From NCBI RefSeq assembly GCF_047663525.1, contig NC_092607.1, forward strand, positions 6,853,001 to 6,917,000: a stretch of 64,000 nt of DNA. The letters are read 5' to 3'. This document shows, piece by piece, positions 25,237-35,047 of this stretch; within the stretch, counting starts at the first letter, position 1, and every line of letters begins with the position of its first letter. This DNA is from Anas platyrhynchos. Lineage: Eukaryota; Chordata; Aves; Anseriformes; Anatidae. Below the pieces are notes generated by a model. It searched no databases. It was not told where the DNA came from and worked only from the letters and a program-made list of their open reading frames with translations. The translations under genes and the position numbers were made by a program.

Positions 25237-26113
25237 CAAAGAATTCATGCTGCAGGACTTCAGCTCACTCAGAGACATTTAAAGGAGCTAAAAGAAATCC
25301 TTACTTCTTAGAAGAGTTATTCTTTATATTGCCAATGTACCCTGAAACTCCCTTACAAATCATAGACTAGGCAGCACTGCCTGTAGCATTAACTTCAGTA
25401 CAACTAAGCAGGCACATCATGGGCAGTGATATTTAGCTTTCCCACCTCCACAAGCCCTTTAGCTCCTAGTGCAGCCGCTAGTGCCACAGTAACTATCAGC
25501 CTGCGAGGGAGCTCTGCAGTGGAGAACACAAAGCCAAGCCTTAAAGAATGGTTTTACAGGACTAAAGAAATCACACCTCTCTTCCCAGGCTTGGTGCAAA
25601 TAATGCTAGGTTCAATGGGGACCCCTTGGGAGGGGAATCAATCCCACCCACAATAAATGAAGCGTTGCCATTTGTATGTGAAAAGAAGAGCATCACAAGC
25701 CAGTTACACTAATAACCCATAAAACCCAAATCACACAGGAATAGGGCTTTACCAGCTCTGTGATTTATACCTCTATAGATTGGTAAATAATGGGGACTCT
25801 TGCTGTTTTTTCTTTCCTGTGTGAAAGCTCCCATTATCTGAGCTAGAATTGAAAATGCAAAAATGAAACAGATGTTTGAGCGCTGCGGCACTGCACCTCT
25901 CTGCCCCTTAAAGAAAGGGGTATTGCTTTGCATTTAGGAAGCTATCTATGCTATGTGACTGCCACTAAAAAGCGAACCTGTTAGAAGGTCACCAGCCTCC
26001 AGCAGTACCAAGACACAGCAGCATCACCCCGTGCCCAGTTCAGTGCCAGGAAAGCATTAAAATACCACTTTCTTAGCTCAGGGGACTGCTGCTGTTCATC
26101 CCTGTTTTTCACC
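25236..26113. other. single-copy noncoding DNA
   Basis: No gene or repeat family recognised. A weak TTAAAAT-type TATA-like element lies near 26058, about 55 nt before the ATG of the candidate exon that follows. Confidence 0.45.
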
Positions 26114-26398
26114 ATGGCTTTGTGGAGATCCACACCCACAGGGATCTCTCACACTGCACATGGAAAGGACACCTCCTGGAGGTCAGGGTGTTTTCCTATC
26201 CATCATTTAAATCTCCACGGGTTCACATACCTGCTCCTGCGATGCCATGACGCTTTCCGTCCGAGCAAACAGTTACAGGAGCACCAGGAAGCACCACAAA
26301 ATATACCTGCTGGGTACAGCAAGCAGGATGCTCTGCAGAAGGAGCTGAGCTGGAGCCACCTAAGCACAGAAAGCAGAGCAGGACCTGCAGACCACCAG
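26114..26398 (+). CDS. candidate first coding exon or lncRNA exon ending in a perfect donor (speculative)
   Basis: An ATG in near-ideal Kozak context (CACCATGG) opens exactly 95 codons up to a perfect splice donor CAG|GTAAGT (break after 26398), so the intron would be in phase 0. Without splicing the frame closes shortly after, at 26416. The peptide starts MALWRSTPTGISHTAHGKD and is rich in Ser, His, Pro and Gln, with no domain or signal peptide I recognise; this composition is common in translated noncoding DNA. Minus-strand frames are also open across the region. A consensus donor with an upstream Kozak ATG is what a first exon should look like, yet a lncRNA exon or coincidence remain likelier. 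Confidence 0.15.
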
Positions 26399-28334
26399 GT
26401 AAGTCCACAAGGGTGAGGAAGCGCCAAGACCACAGCAGGCAGTCAGGCTGCAGAGAGCAAGGAGCAAGGCACAGCACAAACACAGCACTGCTCCAAAAAA
26501 GGAGTGGGGGCAAGGGCCTGAGCTTAAATACAGCCCTGGGAGAAGGGCTGGTGGCCCAGGTGAGGCTTGTCAAGGTGATTAGAGCCTGCTGATGCATGCA
26601 GGGCACTATGACAGTAACTGACTAACGTGCATGTTTTATTATCACTAATGCAGTGCTTGAGGAACATGTACTTTGTTTCTGGTATCTCTCTGGAAGCTGA
26701 GTGTTTTTCCCTGCATTGTGTGAAGGAGGAACTGGGCCCCTGAAACACAAATCTCTTCAACAGATTTTCTGCTTGCACTGCCCATCTTAGGTGCAAAGGT
26801 GACACAAATATATATGTGGCTCTGGATGTCCACTGGTGATGGAAGCAAAGCCCAGGGGAACTCATTACTGATGATGTTGGAGGCTATGCGAAGCCCGGAA
26901 AGAAAGTTTTTAACATCAGTTTTGGGGCGGATGGCTGCCTACAGCAAGCTTATTGCCACCTGGGTTGGGGGTTGTTTCCTGAATGACGTTATTTGACTCA
27001 TCCCAATTCGTTATGCTTTTGTCAGATCAAACCTAACCAAATGACTAAAACACACCCATGAAGTACATGGTCTGACGTGGCAGATGTAGCCCTTGCAGAG
27101 AAAAAATAAGTGTGTGGGGTTTTTTTATTATTTTTATTTTTTGTTTTTGTTTTTTAAATTCTCATAAGTAACTAAAGAGCACATGGAATTATAAAACCGA
27201 AACAACAAAATGCCCAAGAGACATTTTCATGTTTACCTTGTGTGCATTAAAATATATAATAAGGCTTTATGAAATAGGCTGTATTTCTCCTCCAGACATT
27301 CCCGATGTGTAATAGGGCTCATTTGAATTGGAAAACAGAAAAGTCTTGGAATCACTCTAGACATAATCTTGGGGATTTTCCAGTAAATTCAATTTATTTT
27401 GGACTTTGCATGTGGGCCTGACTGAGCCTTGGAAGGTGCAGGAGAATTTTTTGGAGCTCCTGCGTTAGATTTCTATCTGTTACACCAATGGGAGCCCAAA
27501 GTAGTTGTATTTATAGCATAAGATTTACTTCAGCATTACATCTGGATGTATTAATCAAGATCATGCTCTGGCTCCATCCCTAAATGTTTTCCTTTTTTTG
27601 AATGTAGATGAGAGGGAAAGAGAGTATTAAGGTTCTTCATGCGTATTGTACCCAAACTGAATTTATGTCCAAAAAAAAAGGGGGGTGGGGCAAATGAGTA
27701 AAATATTTTCCCCTGTTATAACTTTCTTAAGTTTCTCATTTAAACAGCTTCAGATTTTGGATCACATGAGGATAGAAAGGAGACCACCTTCCAGTGTCCA
27801 TAAAAACTTTGAAATACAGACAGCTGCATTTTTCTTCTTCATTTCTACTGAAGAAGGATGTTTTCTCAGCTTTGTAGCAGTGCCGTTTCACTGTCATATG
27901 ACAGGGCTTTTTCTTCTCTCTTGTTAAATACAAAGAGCTTGGCAAAGCACGTGTATGACTCCTGCAAGGAGGGAGCACAGGGCTTGAGGGGGCCTCAGGA
28001 GATTGTCTTGTTTATTTTCTTGCCCCAAGGCAGGATCAGCCCTCCCTGCAACTTCCCTGACAAATGTCAGCCACACACATCTTCAGTCAGACTACAGGGA
28101 ACAGCACCGAAATTCGATGAAGTACATCAGGATCCAGTAACAAGCAACTATTAATTTGAAAGCATAATTGTTGTTGGGCAGGATTGTTTCTTCAGAGATG
28201 GTCTCTTAAAAGTGATGCTGAGAGCAGGAGATCAAATTATTCCTAGCTCAGCCCAAGGAGGTGGAAGTGGGGAAAGCTTGGGAGAATGATTGCATTCTGG
28301 TTTGCACAGAAAAGAAGGTGGGTAGGAGAAATGG
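26399..28334. other. single-copy noncoding DNA with T-rich stretch
   Basis: No gene recognised. A T-rich stretch lies at 27120-27157. The sections 26990-27400 and 27480-27620 are AT-rich with TAAT/ATTA cores. Confidence 0.5.
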
Positions 28335-28662
28335 CTCTTTTCTTTTCTTTTCTTTTCTTTTCTTTTCTTTTCTTTTCTTTTCTTTTCTTTTCTTTTCTTT
28401 TCTTTTCTTTTCTTTTCTTTTCTTTTCTTTTCTTTTCTTTTCTTTTCTTTTCTTTTCTCTTTTCTTCTCTTCTCTTCTCTTCTCTTCTCTTCTCTTCTCT
28501 TCTCTTCTCTTCTCTTCTCTTCTCTTCTCTTCTCTTCTCTTCTCTTCTCTTCTCTTCTCTTCTCTTCTCTTCTCTTCTCTTCTCTTCTCTTCTCTTCTCT
28601 TTTCTTCTTTTCTCTCCTTCTCCCTCTCCCTCTCCCTCTCCCTCTCCCTCTCCCTCTCCTCT
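28335..28662 (+). repeat. 328-nt uninterrupted polypyrimidine tract with three repeat phases
   Basis: Every base from 28335 to 28662 on the plus strand is C or T. It falls into three phases: (CTTTT)24 at 28337-28456; a short transition; (CTCTT)27 at 28467-28601; an irregular bridge; and (TCCCTC)6 at 28621-28656. C residues of the first phase sit at positions congruent to 2 modulo 5. The second phase keeps that register (apart from a T at 28462) and adds a C two bases later, so it derives from the first by one T-to-C change and expansion. Such mirror-like homopurine/homopyrimidine DNA is known to form triplexes (H-DNA) and to slip. Open frames through it on both strands (poly-Arg/Glu/Lys or poly-Phe/Ser/Leu) are artefacts of the repeat. 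Confidence 0.98.
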
Positions 28663-29677
28663 AATTTTTGCAGAAATGTAGTTGCTTTTCCAGGAGGGAG
28701 GCATTTAGGGAGCTGGATCTGACACTCATGTTTCTGAAGATCTGAGTATATTGCCATGGGTAAAACCTAGCATGATTATGCAAAATTAAGCTCTATGCAT
28801 GCCTGGGAGTGCATGCGGGTGTGCAGGTGAACTGAACGCAGTAGCCTTACCCAAAACACAGCTGCTTTTCTTAAGACAGTGAAAAGTTTCTCCTGTCAAA
28901 GAAATACAGAGTGCTAATGGAAGGTAGAATCTGAGCAGAAATTAAGGTTAATTAATCCAGACTGCACAGGCTGGATCCTCAGATGATATAAACTGGTGCC
29001 TACAGTGGCTCTGACTGCCAGGCTACGTGAGGCTTCCTCACCCACCCTGCTCAAGGTCTCTCCACGTGCCCATCAGCACCGAGGTTGGGCGCTGAATCAA
29101 AAGACCATTTTGACTACCTTGTGACTGATTCAGAAGGATATCTTTATAAGAAAGCTTTCCAGGTTCTATAAATATGAGACATTCAGTGAAGGGATTGGGG
29201 ATGAAGTCCCACGTCCTCGAGGGTTCGTGGCATCTTTCCATGGTACCCAGGAGGGCTGGGCCTTCAAGCTGTGAAGGGGGTGAAATACTACCTCATTATT
29301 TCCACAGCCCAAAAACCATAGCATAAAAGTAACACACGGCAGCCAGAAAATGAATCTTAGGAGATACTGACCATAAACAAAAGTGAAATAAATACTTTTC
29401 CATTAGGCAGGCAGACAATCCATAAGCATTCAGCCAGCCAAGACAACACTCAGCTCAAAAATGCCAGTGAACATACCAGGAGCATTTGTTGCTCAACCAC
29501 TCACTCTTTATCCAGATGTCCCAGGCTCTCTGACCTGCCACGAGTCACGTCACATTCCTACAGGGCTCCAGGGCAGATGCCCACACAGGACTCTTCCTCC
29601 AGCCCCTGCTTGGACATGCGTGAAATAAATTTTAAATTCCCCTGCCACAGAATATCTGTTCAGGAATTTCAGCTTTC
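28663..29677. other. single-copy noncoding DNA
   Basis: Nothing recognised beyond short AT-rich cores; no credible reading frame. Confidence 0.5.
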
Positions 29678-29700
29678 TTTTTTTTTTTTTTTTTTTTTTT
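29678..29700 (+). repeat. T23 homopolymer
   Basis: 23 T residues. Read on the minus strand it is an A run with no AATAAA upstream of it. Confidence 0.92.
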
Positions 29701-30149
29701 GTGGGCAGCTCCAAAGAGAAAACCTGACCTGCCTGGATGCCTGCAAAAAGGGGCCAGACCTGGGAGAGGCAGGACTGCATCTTCATCATGCCGAAAAAAG
29801 CCTTTTTGCTAGTCTGGGATCTTGCTCTGCACTGCTGTGCTCTACCTCTGCTGCCCCTTCTGCTATTTAGCACAGTACTAAGTACTTTGCTCTGCAGATG
29901 TATTCTGAGAGCTTTTAGAAGAGTAAGTAAATATTTGCAGACCTTTTTGTCCTCCCTTACAAATGTTTAGCCTTTATTTGGAGAAGTGTTCAGCATCCAG
30001 AATGCCAAGGGTTATCAAACAACTCCATCCAGATTTAAATACTGTTTTCATATCGCACTTTCAATGAAAGATCTCTGAGTGCTGTTCTGAAAGTGTGAAT
30101 TGATGATGTCTCACAGCATCATTTGACGTAGCTATCATCAACCCACTCT

Positions 30150-30250
30150 CTTACAGTGCTCATTTAAGACACAGGGTGTTTTCCTTACACACCCAAGGTC
30201 AAAGCAAGTCAGTATCTGAAGCAAGACAGCCCAGTGCCAAACTCCAGAAT
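30150..30250 (-). mobile_element. MIR-like SINE relic, minus strand
   Basis: The plus strand reads ACACAGGG..., then CCCAAGGTCAAAGCAAGTCAG followed by a segment with AGACAGCCCAGTGCC. This corresponds to the reverse complement of the MIR central region (CTTGGGCAAGTCACTT-type core and its upstream part). It is diverged, and an L2 origin is an alternative. Confidence 0.45.
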
Positions 30251-32316
30251 ACAGTTGATGGGGTGTTCCTTAATGCAAAATTAATGGCTATCCATCACCA
30301 AGCAGTGGCATTTAACTAAAGGTGCTCAACATGCCAGTAAATAACATACAACAATAAAATGCACATGAATTTGAAATCCAAATCATCTAGTTTCAACAGT
30401 TTCTACAAGTAAGGAATTTGGCTCCCTAAATCCAAACAAACCCAATTGAAGAGGCATACATGTATAATGAACTGACAGCTCAGCCTCTGGGATTGGACTG
30501 TTCTCATTTAGGTATGGGTCGAGACTAAATCAATTTAGTTATTAGGTACTTTCAGGATGAGCACAAAACAAGGAAATGGAGCACAAAAAGAAGACAGAAG
30601 ATAACAGAAAATGCCAACAGGTAAAAATAAGAATTAAGGTCCTGTTTTTTTTTGTATTTTGTAATTTTTTCCTGCATGTTTATGAAAGATGTTCAGCAAT
30701 GAGCATTAAAGGTCTGAGTTCTTATTCAAGAAAGCATATAAAGACCTGTCCCCAGCCAAGAAAGGACAGCTCAGGACTAGCGGAGCAGGTACCCCCCGGC
30801 CAGGAGGAGCCACTGATGGAAAACCTGCACAAAATCCCCATTCTCTGCTACCACCCCACACAGAGCCCCAGGATGCGAAATGCATGAAAGGGGAAACTGG
30901 TGATTTCATCCTGCCTGAGTGTCAGCAAGGGACCTAAAGGGCAGGGGAGAGCTCTTTGCTCCATGAATGCTCTCAGCTCCTGCAGGCTCCTGGTGTCCCA
31001 CAGTCACAGCCACAGCAGCGGTCCTCCTCTTGAGACACCTCAGCACGTCCGCTGCAAATGAATCGGGGATTTGGCATTCGCAGCAGCAAAGACTCTGCAA
31101 ATCTTCATTATTCCAAATGCATGAGGGGACATATTTAGTGCAGATTCAAGACAGAGGAAAATCCTCCAAAGAAGTTTCAATCCCGGTTCTAAAGCAAGGT
31201 GGAGCTTCTCAACTGAGAGATCGCTCGATTCTTTTTCCTGTTAGGATGAGTAAAACAACATATTTCTATTTATTTTCTTTTTCAAAAGTTCCTTTGCCTG
31301 AAGTCTTTCCTAACCACAGCAGAAGCAGAAATTTTCTACAGAAAGTTTCATCCTGGATACTTAAAGCCTGGCAGCATTACAAGGAGCTTGCAGCAAGATG
31401 TGCCTGGGGACTCACTGGCAGGCAATGCCCCGTGCAGAGGAGGGCTGATGAGTGGATGGAGACCGAAAGATAGAGGTAAATTTAAAGATTGCTTTTATTA
31501 GCAACTTTAAGGGGTCAGAAAAGATTGGCCCCAAAGGAGGGATGTGACTGAGGCTAGCATAGTAAACAAATTATCTCAATATCTAGTTATTACATTAAAA
31601 CAACAACAACAAAAACAAAGAAGAGATTAAGTAACCTCCAGCTGAACCAGCTCTCCGGAAGCTTGTATTCTACTTGCCAATAAATAACAAAATCCACCAG
31701 TAAAGCTTTTTCACACCCTCATACTTCAGGTACCAATTTCAGCCCAAAGATCAATTCCTGACACTTAATTAGGTGAACTGAGGTGAGAGATGTTTCTACT
31801 GATTGAAAAGTTGCAGGAAGGGAAGTTAATACCATTATTTATTTGTGTGGACAGAGACCACGGAGCACATGGCAGGTGTGGGAAGCTGCCTGGTGCAGTG
31901 CCAGAGCTCAGCACCCTGCAGCACCAGGTGAAACCACACAGCGGGCAGCAGCTGTGAACACCAGAGCAAACCCAGTGCTGTTGGACTCCACCTGCTACAA
32001 AGGGAAATAGAAAGGTCCAAATGGCTTTCAGGCAACAGACACAAATATAATTGATAACAGTTCTTAAATTGAAAACCTCAGCTCCTGAGGCTGGTGTGAG
32101 ATGGTACACCTCGCTGCTCCCTAGTTTAAACACTGGTGGCTGAACTTGGTAATTAAGGCTGAGCCTGCAGACGTATCTGTGTAGACATGTCCCAAGGAGA
32201 AGATCTTCAAAAGCATTTAAGCCATAAATTCCCTTTTAAATCAAAAGGACTTGGGCACCAAAGTATTTTGGAAACTTTGATCACTGACCTCTAGTATATA
32301 ATCAAATCATGCCAAA
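30251..32316. other. single-copy noncoding DNA
   Basis: An ATG-initiated frame of 168 codons (30967-31473, plus) is the most regular ORF here. It has an Ala/Leu-rich start but no domain, and its context (GCCCAT...GAATGC) is weak. It is more likely chance than gene. (CAA)4 lies at 31600-31611. Confidence 0.45.
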
Positions 32317-32926
32317 TCATAGAATCACTAAGGTTGGAAAAGACCTCTAAGATTATCTGGTCCAACCATCTCCCTACCACCACCGTCACCCACTAAACCA
32401 TGTCCATGAGCACCACGTCCAACCTTTCCTTGAACTCCCCCAGGGATGCTGACTCCACCTCCCTGGGCAACCCGTCCCAATGCCTGACTGCTCTTTCTGA
32501 GCAGAAATGTCTCCTCATTTCTAACCTCAGTCTCCCCTGGTGCAACTTGAGGCCATTCCCTCTAGTCCTATCACTAGTTACCTGCAAGAAGAAGCCAACA
32601 CCCAGCTCCCCACAGCTTCCTTTCAAGTAGTTGCAGAGAGCAATAAGGTCTCCCCTGAGCCTCCTCTTCTCCTGACTGAACAACCCCAGTTCCCTCAGCT
32701 GCTCCTCACAGGACTTGTGTCCCAGGCCCTTCACCAGCTTCGTAGCCCTTCTCTGGACACACTCCAGGGCCTCGACGTTCTTCTTGTAGTGAGGGGCCCA
32801 AAACTGAACACAGCACTCGAGGTGCGGCCTCATCAGAGCAGAGTACAGGGGGCGATCACCTCCCTGCTCCTGCTGGCTGCACTATTCCTGACACGAGCCA
32901 GGGTGCCGTGAGCCTTCTTGGCCACT
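32317..32926 (-). mobile_element. CR1 LINE, 5'-truncated, minus strand, best-preserved copy
   Basis: The plus strand begins ATCATAGAATCA (reverse of the TGATTCTATGAT tail), followed by the GGTTGGAAAAGACCTCTAAG 3' segment. On the minus strand the element reads from the region coding for the end of the CR1 polymerase (about 32926) through the 3' UTR to the octamer tail. It is about 610 nt long and 5'-truncated as is typical, and homology fades after 32926. A 441-nt frame remains open, so this copy is younger or better preserved than the other two. It lacks reverse-transcriptase catalytic motifs and cannot move by itself. Confidence 0.96.
32393..32833 (-). pseudogene. CR1 ORF2 C-terminal remnant
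   Basis: 146 codons remain open on the minus strand and encode the C-terminal domain that follows the reverse transcriptase in CR1 ORF2. Recognisable motifs are [13 protein letters not shown] near the start, [48 protein letters not shown] and a C-terminal [11 protein letters not shown]. The initial Met is not a start codon: it lies inside the conserved YSALxRPH segment, and the preceding codons still read Y-S-A-L. A probable 1-nt deletion in the G run at 32848-32852 (plus strand) shifts the frame upstream; this is inferred from how the family usually reads there. The endonuclease and RT catalytic region are absent, so no enzyme is made. Confidence 0.9.
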
Positions 32927-34173
32927 TGAAGAGATCTGGGAAGAAGGCTTAAGATCCACACAGTTTTAACAGCCATCAGTTCCACAGTGCCTTGGTGGGA
33001 CCTGAAAGCAAATGGTTAAGCAGCGGCAGCCCAGGTGTTGGATTAGGAGCATGCAGGCCTGCAACCACCGGCAGCGAAGCAGCAATTACTGAGCATCACA
33101 CATCCCTGCTCACCACCCTGGGACCTGGAGAGGGAGGTGGAGAGCTGTGTAAATGGCACCAGGTTGTTATCCCCAGGGCGCAGAAGGAGAAATTAAACGA
33201 CATTGTTACAGGGCCAAGATGGCATAGTGGCAAACAGCGGTAGCAGGAATAGAAACTGGCTGTTTGCACAAGCTCAGAAACCAAACACTGCTTCTGAATA
33301 TCCTGGTGCTTGGGGATTTCATTCCAGCCAATGTCTATGAATATCCTTCTTTTTATTTTAATGAATAAAGTCTCCTTTCTCATTTTAGTGAACAATTCCA
33401 GTGGTGATTATCATGCATTTTATTATTTATAGAAAACTAGTGAATATGAGGACAAAATTATCATATACCAAATTCAATTTTCCACAAATGTGGAAACTGC
33501 AATTGCCCTGCATCTTATTCAGGATACATAAGGATGAGTGGAACTCAGTTAGAAATTTTAAAATGAACTTCTTTAGCTCAAGTCTGCATCCTTACTCCCA
33601 GTTTCATATCTACATCTATGTAGATGGAAAGATGGATTTGGTCAGTGCTTTGTGTGAAAAACCTTGTTGGATCAGGAAGAAGTAAGGCTGCGTCAGTAGA
33701 TGAAGCTTGTCCCTGCAATTAGAGTTCCACCTTAGATCCAAAGTTCACACCTTAGCTCAAAGGAAGTTTCCAAGGACATTCAGCAGTTAGCAGAGCCCCT
33801 TGAAAAGCATCAAAGGTCCTGTTTGCTGACATGGCCTTGGTCAGGGAATATTTTGTGTCCTCATATTACTGGCACTGCTCTTCTGGAGCTGACCTGAGTA
33901 CTTTGCATGCCCCACATTTAAGCATCCCATATCTGCCTAATCATACAGACACCAAGAGCCCAGCTCCAGCCCCGAACGGTCAGTGGGCCAGTCTGTTGGC
34001 ACAGTCATTTGTAAACGCAAATTAGCCTGACACTGTACATATTTTTCATGTACAATTATATGACTATCTTGTCAGAAAGCCTGGCCTGGCAGTTCTGCCC
34101 ACAAAGTAGTTGATGGTTGCTGGAGATGTGGGTAAAACATAAACCTAAAAGGCAGCTTAAAATTAGGAAAAAG
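32927..34173. other. single-copy noncoding DNA
   Basis: No gene or repeat recognised. AT-rich section at 33330-33480. Confidence 0.5.
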
Positions 34174-34191
34174 AAAAAAAAAAAAAAAAAA
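34174..34191 (+). repeat. A18 homopolymer
   Basis: An A run preceded by AAAAAG; no retroposon body. Confidence 0.85.
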
Positions 34192-34379
34192 CAACATAAA
34201 ATGTTGCAGACAAGCAAGTCCACTAAAGTTCTTAGATCCAACTCTGCCTAGAAATGCCAAACTGACTTGAATTGGAGGATCACATCCTAATCCCATATAA
34301 TTAATGTTTGTCATCTTGCTGGAAACTGCCAGATTATCATTAGTTCATCTTTTGTGTTTCCAGGAGAAACTCATTACTC

Positions 34380-34500
34380 AGTGAGTGAAACGTTAGGAAA
34401 TTATTTACAATTATGCTGCCGAGAGCAGTTGGCTAATTCCATCTACTAATTAGCACCACTTACATAAGTATAGGTAGAGTACTATAAATAATAACAGTAA
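34380..34500. promoter_or_regulatory. candidate conserved noncoding element, AT-rich
   Basis: Complex AT-rich sequence with CTAATTCC and CTAATTAG homeodomain cores and several TTATTTAC/ATAAATA cores. The texture resembles deeply conserved vertebrate noncoding elements. No alignment was possible. Confidence 0.18.
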
Positions 34501-35013
34501 TGTGTGCCATGCTGGCACCAGCTCTCTGGGTCTTCTATGCAGCAGTGGAAGCTACCCCCTCTGGTGGCCTTTTAATGGGATTTTACTCAAACCACAAGAA
34601 AGGTTCCTAAAAATTACTCTGCCTAGGGTAGAAAGAGTTAGAGGAATTTGCAGAGCAGGTTTTTCTAGCCTCCTTTCTGCAGTGGGCACCTTTGCTTAAT
34701 CACCAGTTGAGGCTTTCCAGCCTGCTCTGGAGGAAAGTACTTCTGCATGGGGCTCTAGGGGAAGCTGAGGGGAAAAGAAAACCAACACCTTAGGTCTAAT
34801 TTGGAAGCTGTTGCAAAGACTCCAGGAAGAAACCACAGAAGTGCTGAGACCATTGGCTTTGTGCCTCTGGTGACTGCAGTCTCCTTAACTCAACCAACCC
34901 CTGAACCAGGATGGAGTGTGTAGCTTCATCACAGGTCCCCTTTGCACTGGCCCCTTTGTGGGTTTCAGCAGCAGCAGTTGCATGTTGCATTCCGTACTGA
35001 TTAGCCTTTGGAG

Positions 35014-35045
<32 letters not shown>
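35014..35045 (+). repeat. A32 homopolymer
   Basis: 32 uninterrupted A residues, followed by an A-rich stretch. No AATAAA upstream. Confidence 0.92.

Positions 35046-35047
<2 letters not shown>

Noticed and set aside
28335..28662. CRISPR-like or satellite array
   Set aside because: Units are 5-6 nt without spacers; this is a microsatellite in a eukaryotic genome.
28243..28757. Long frames on both strands across the pyrimidine tract (poly Arg/Glu/Lys or Phe/Ser/Leu)
   Set aside because: They are direct translations of CTTTT/CTCTT repeats; stops are absent only because of composition.
30967..31473. 168-codon ATG frame
   Set aside because: No domain; a frame of this length is roughly expected once by chance in a window of this size and composition.
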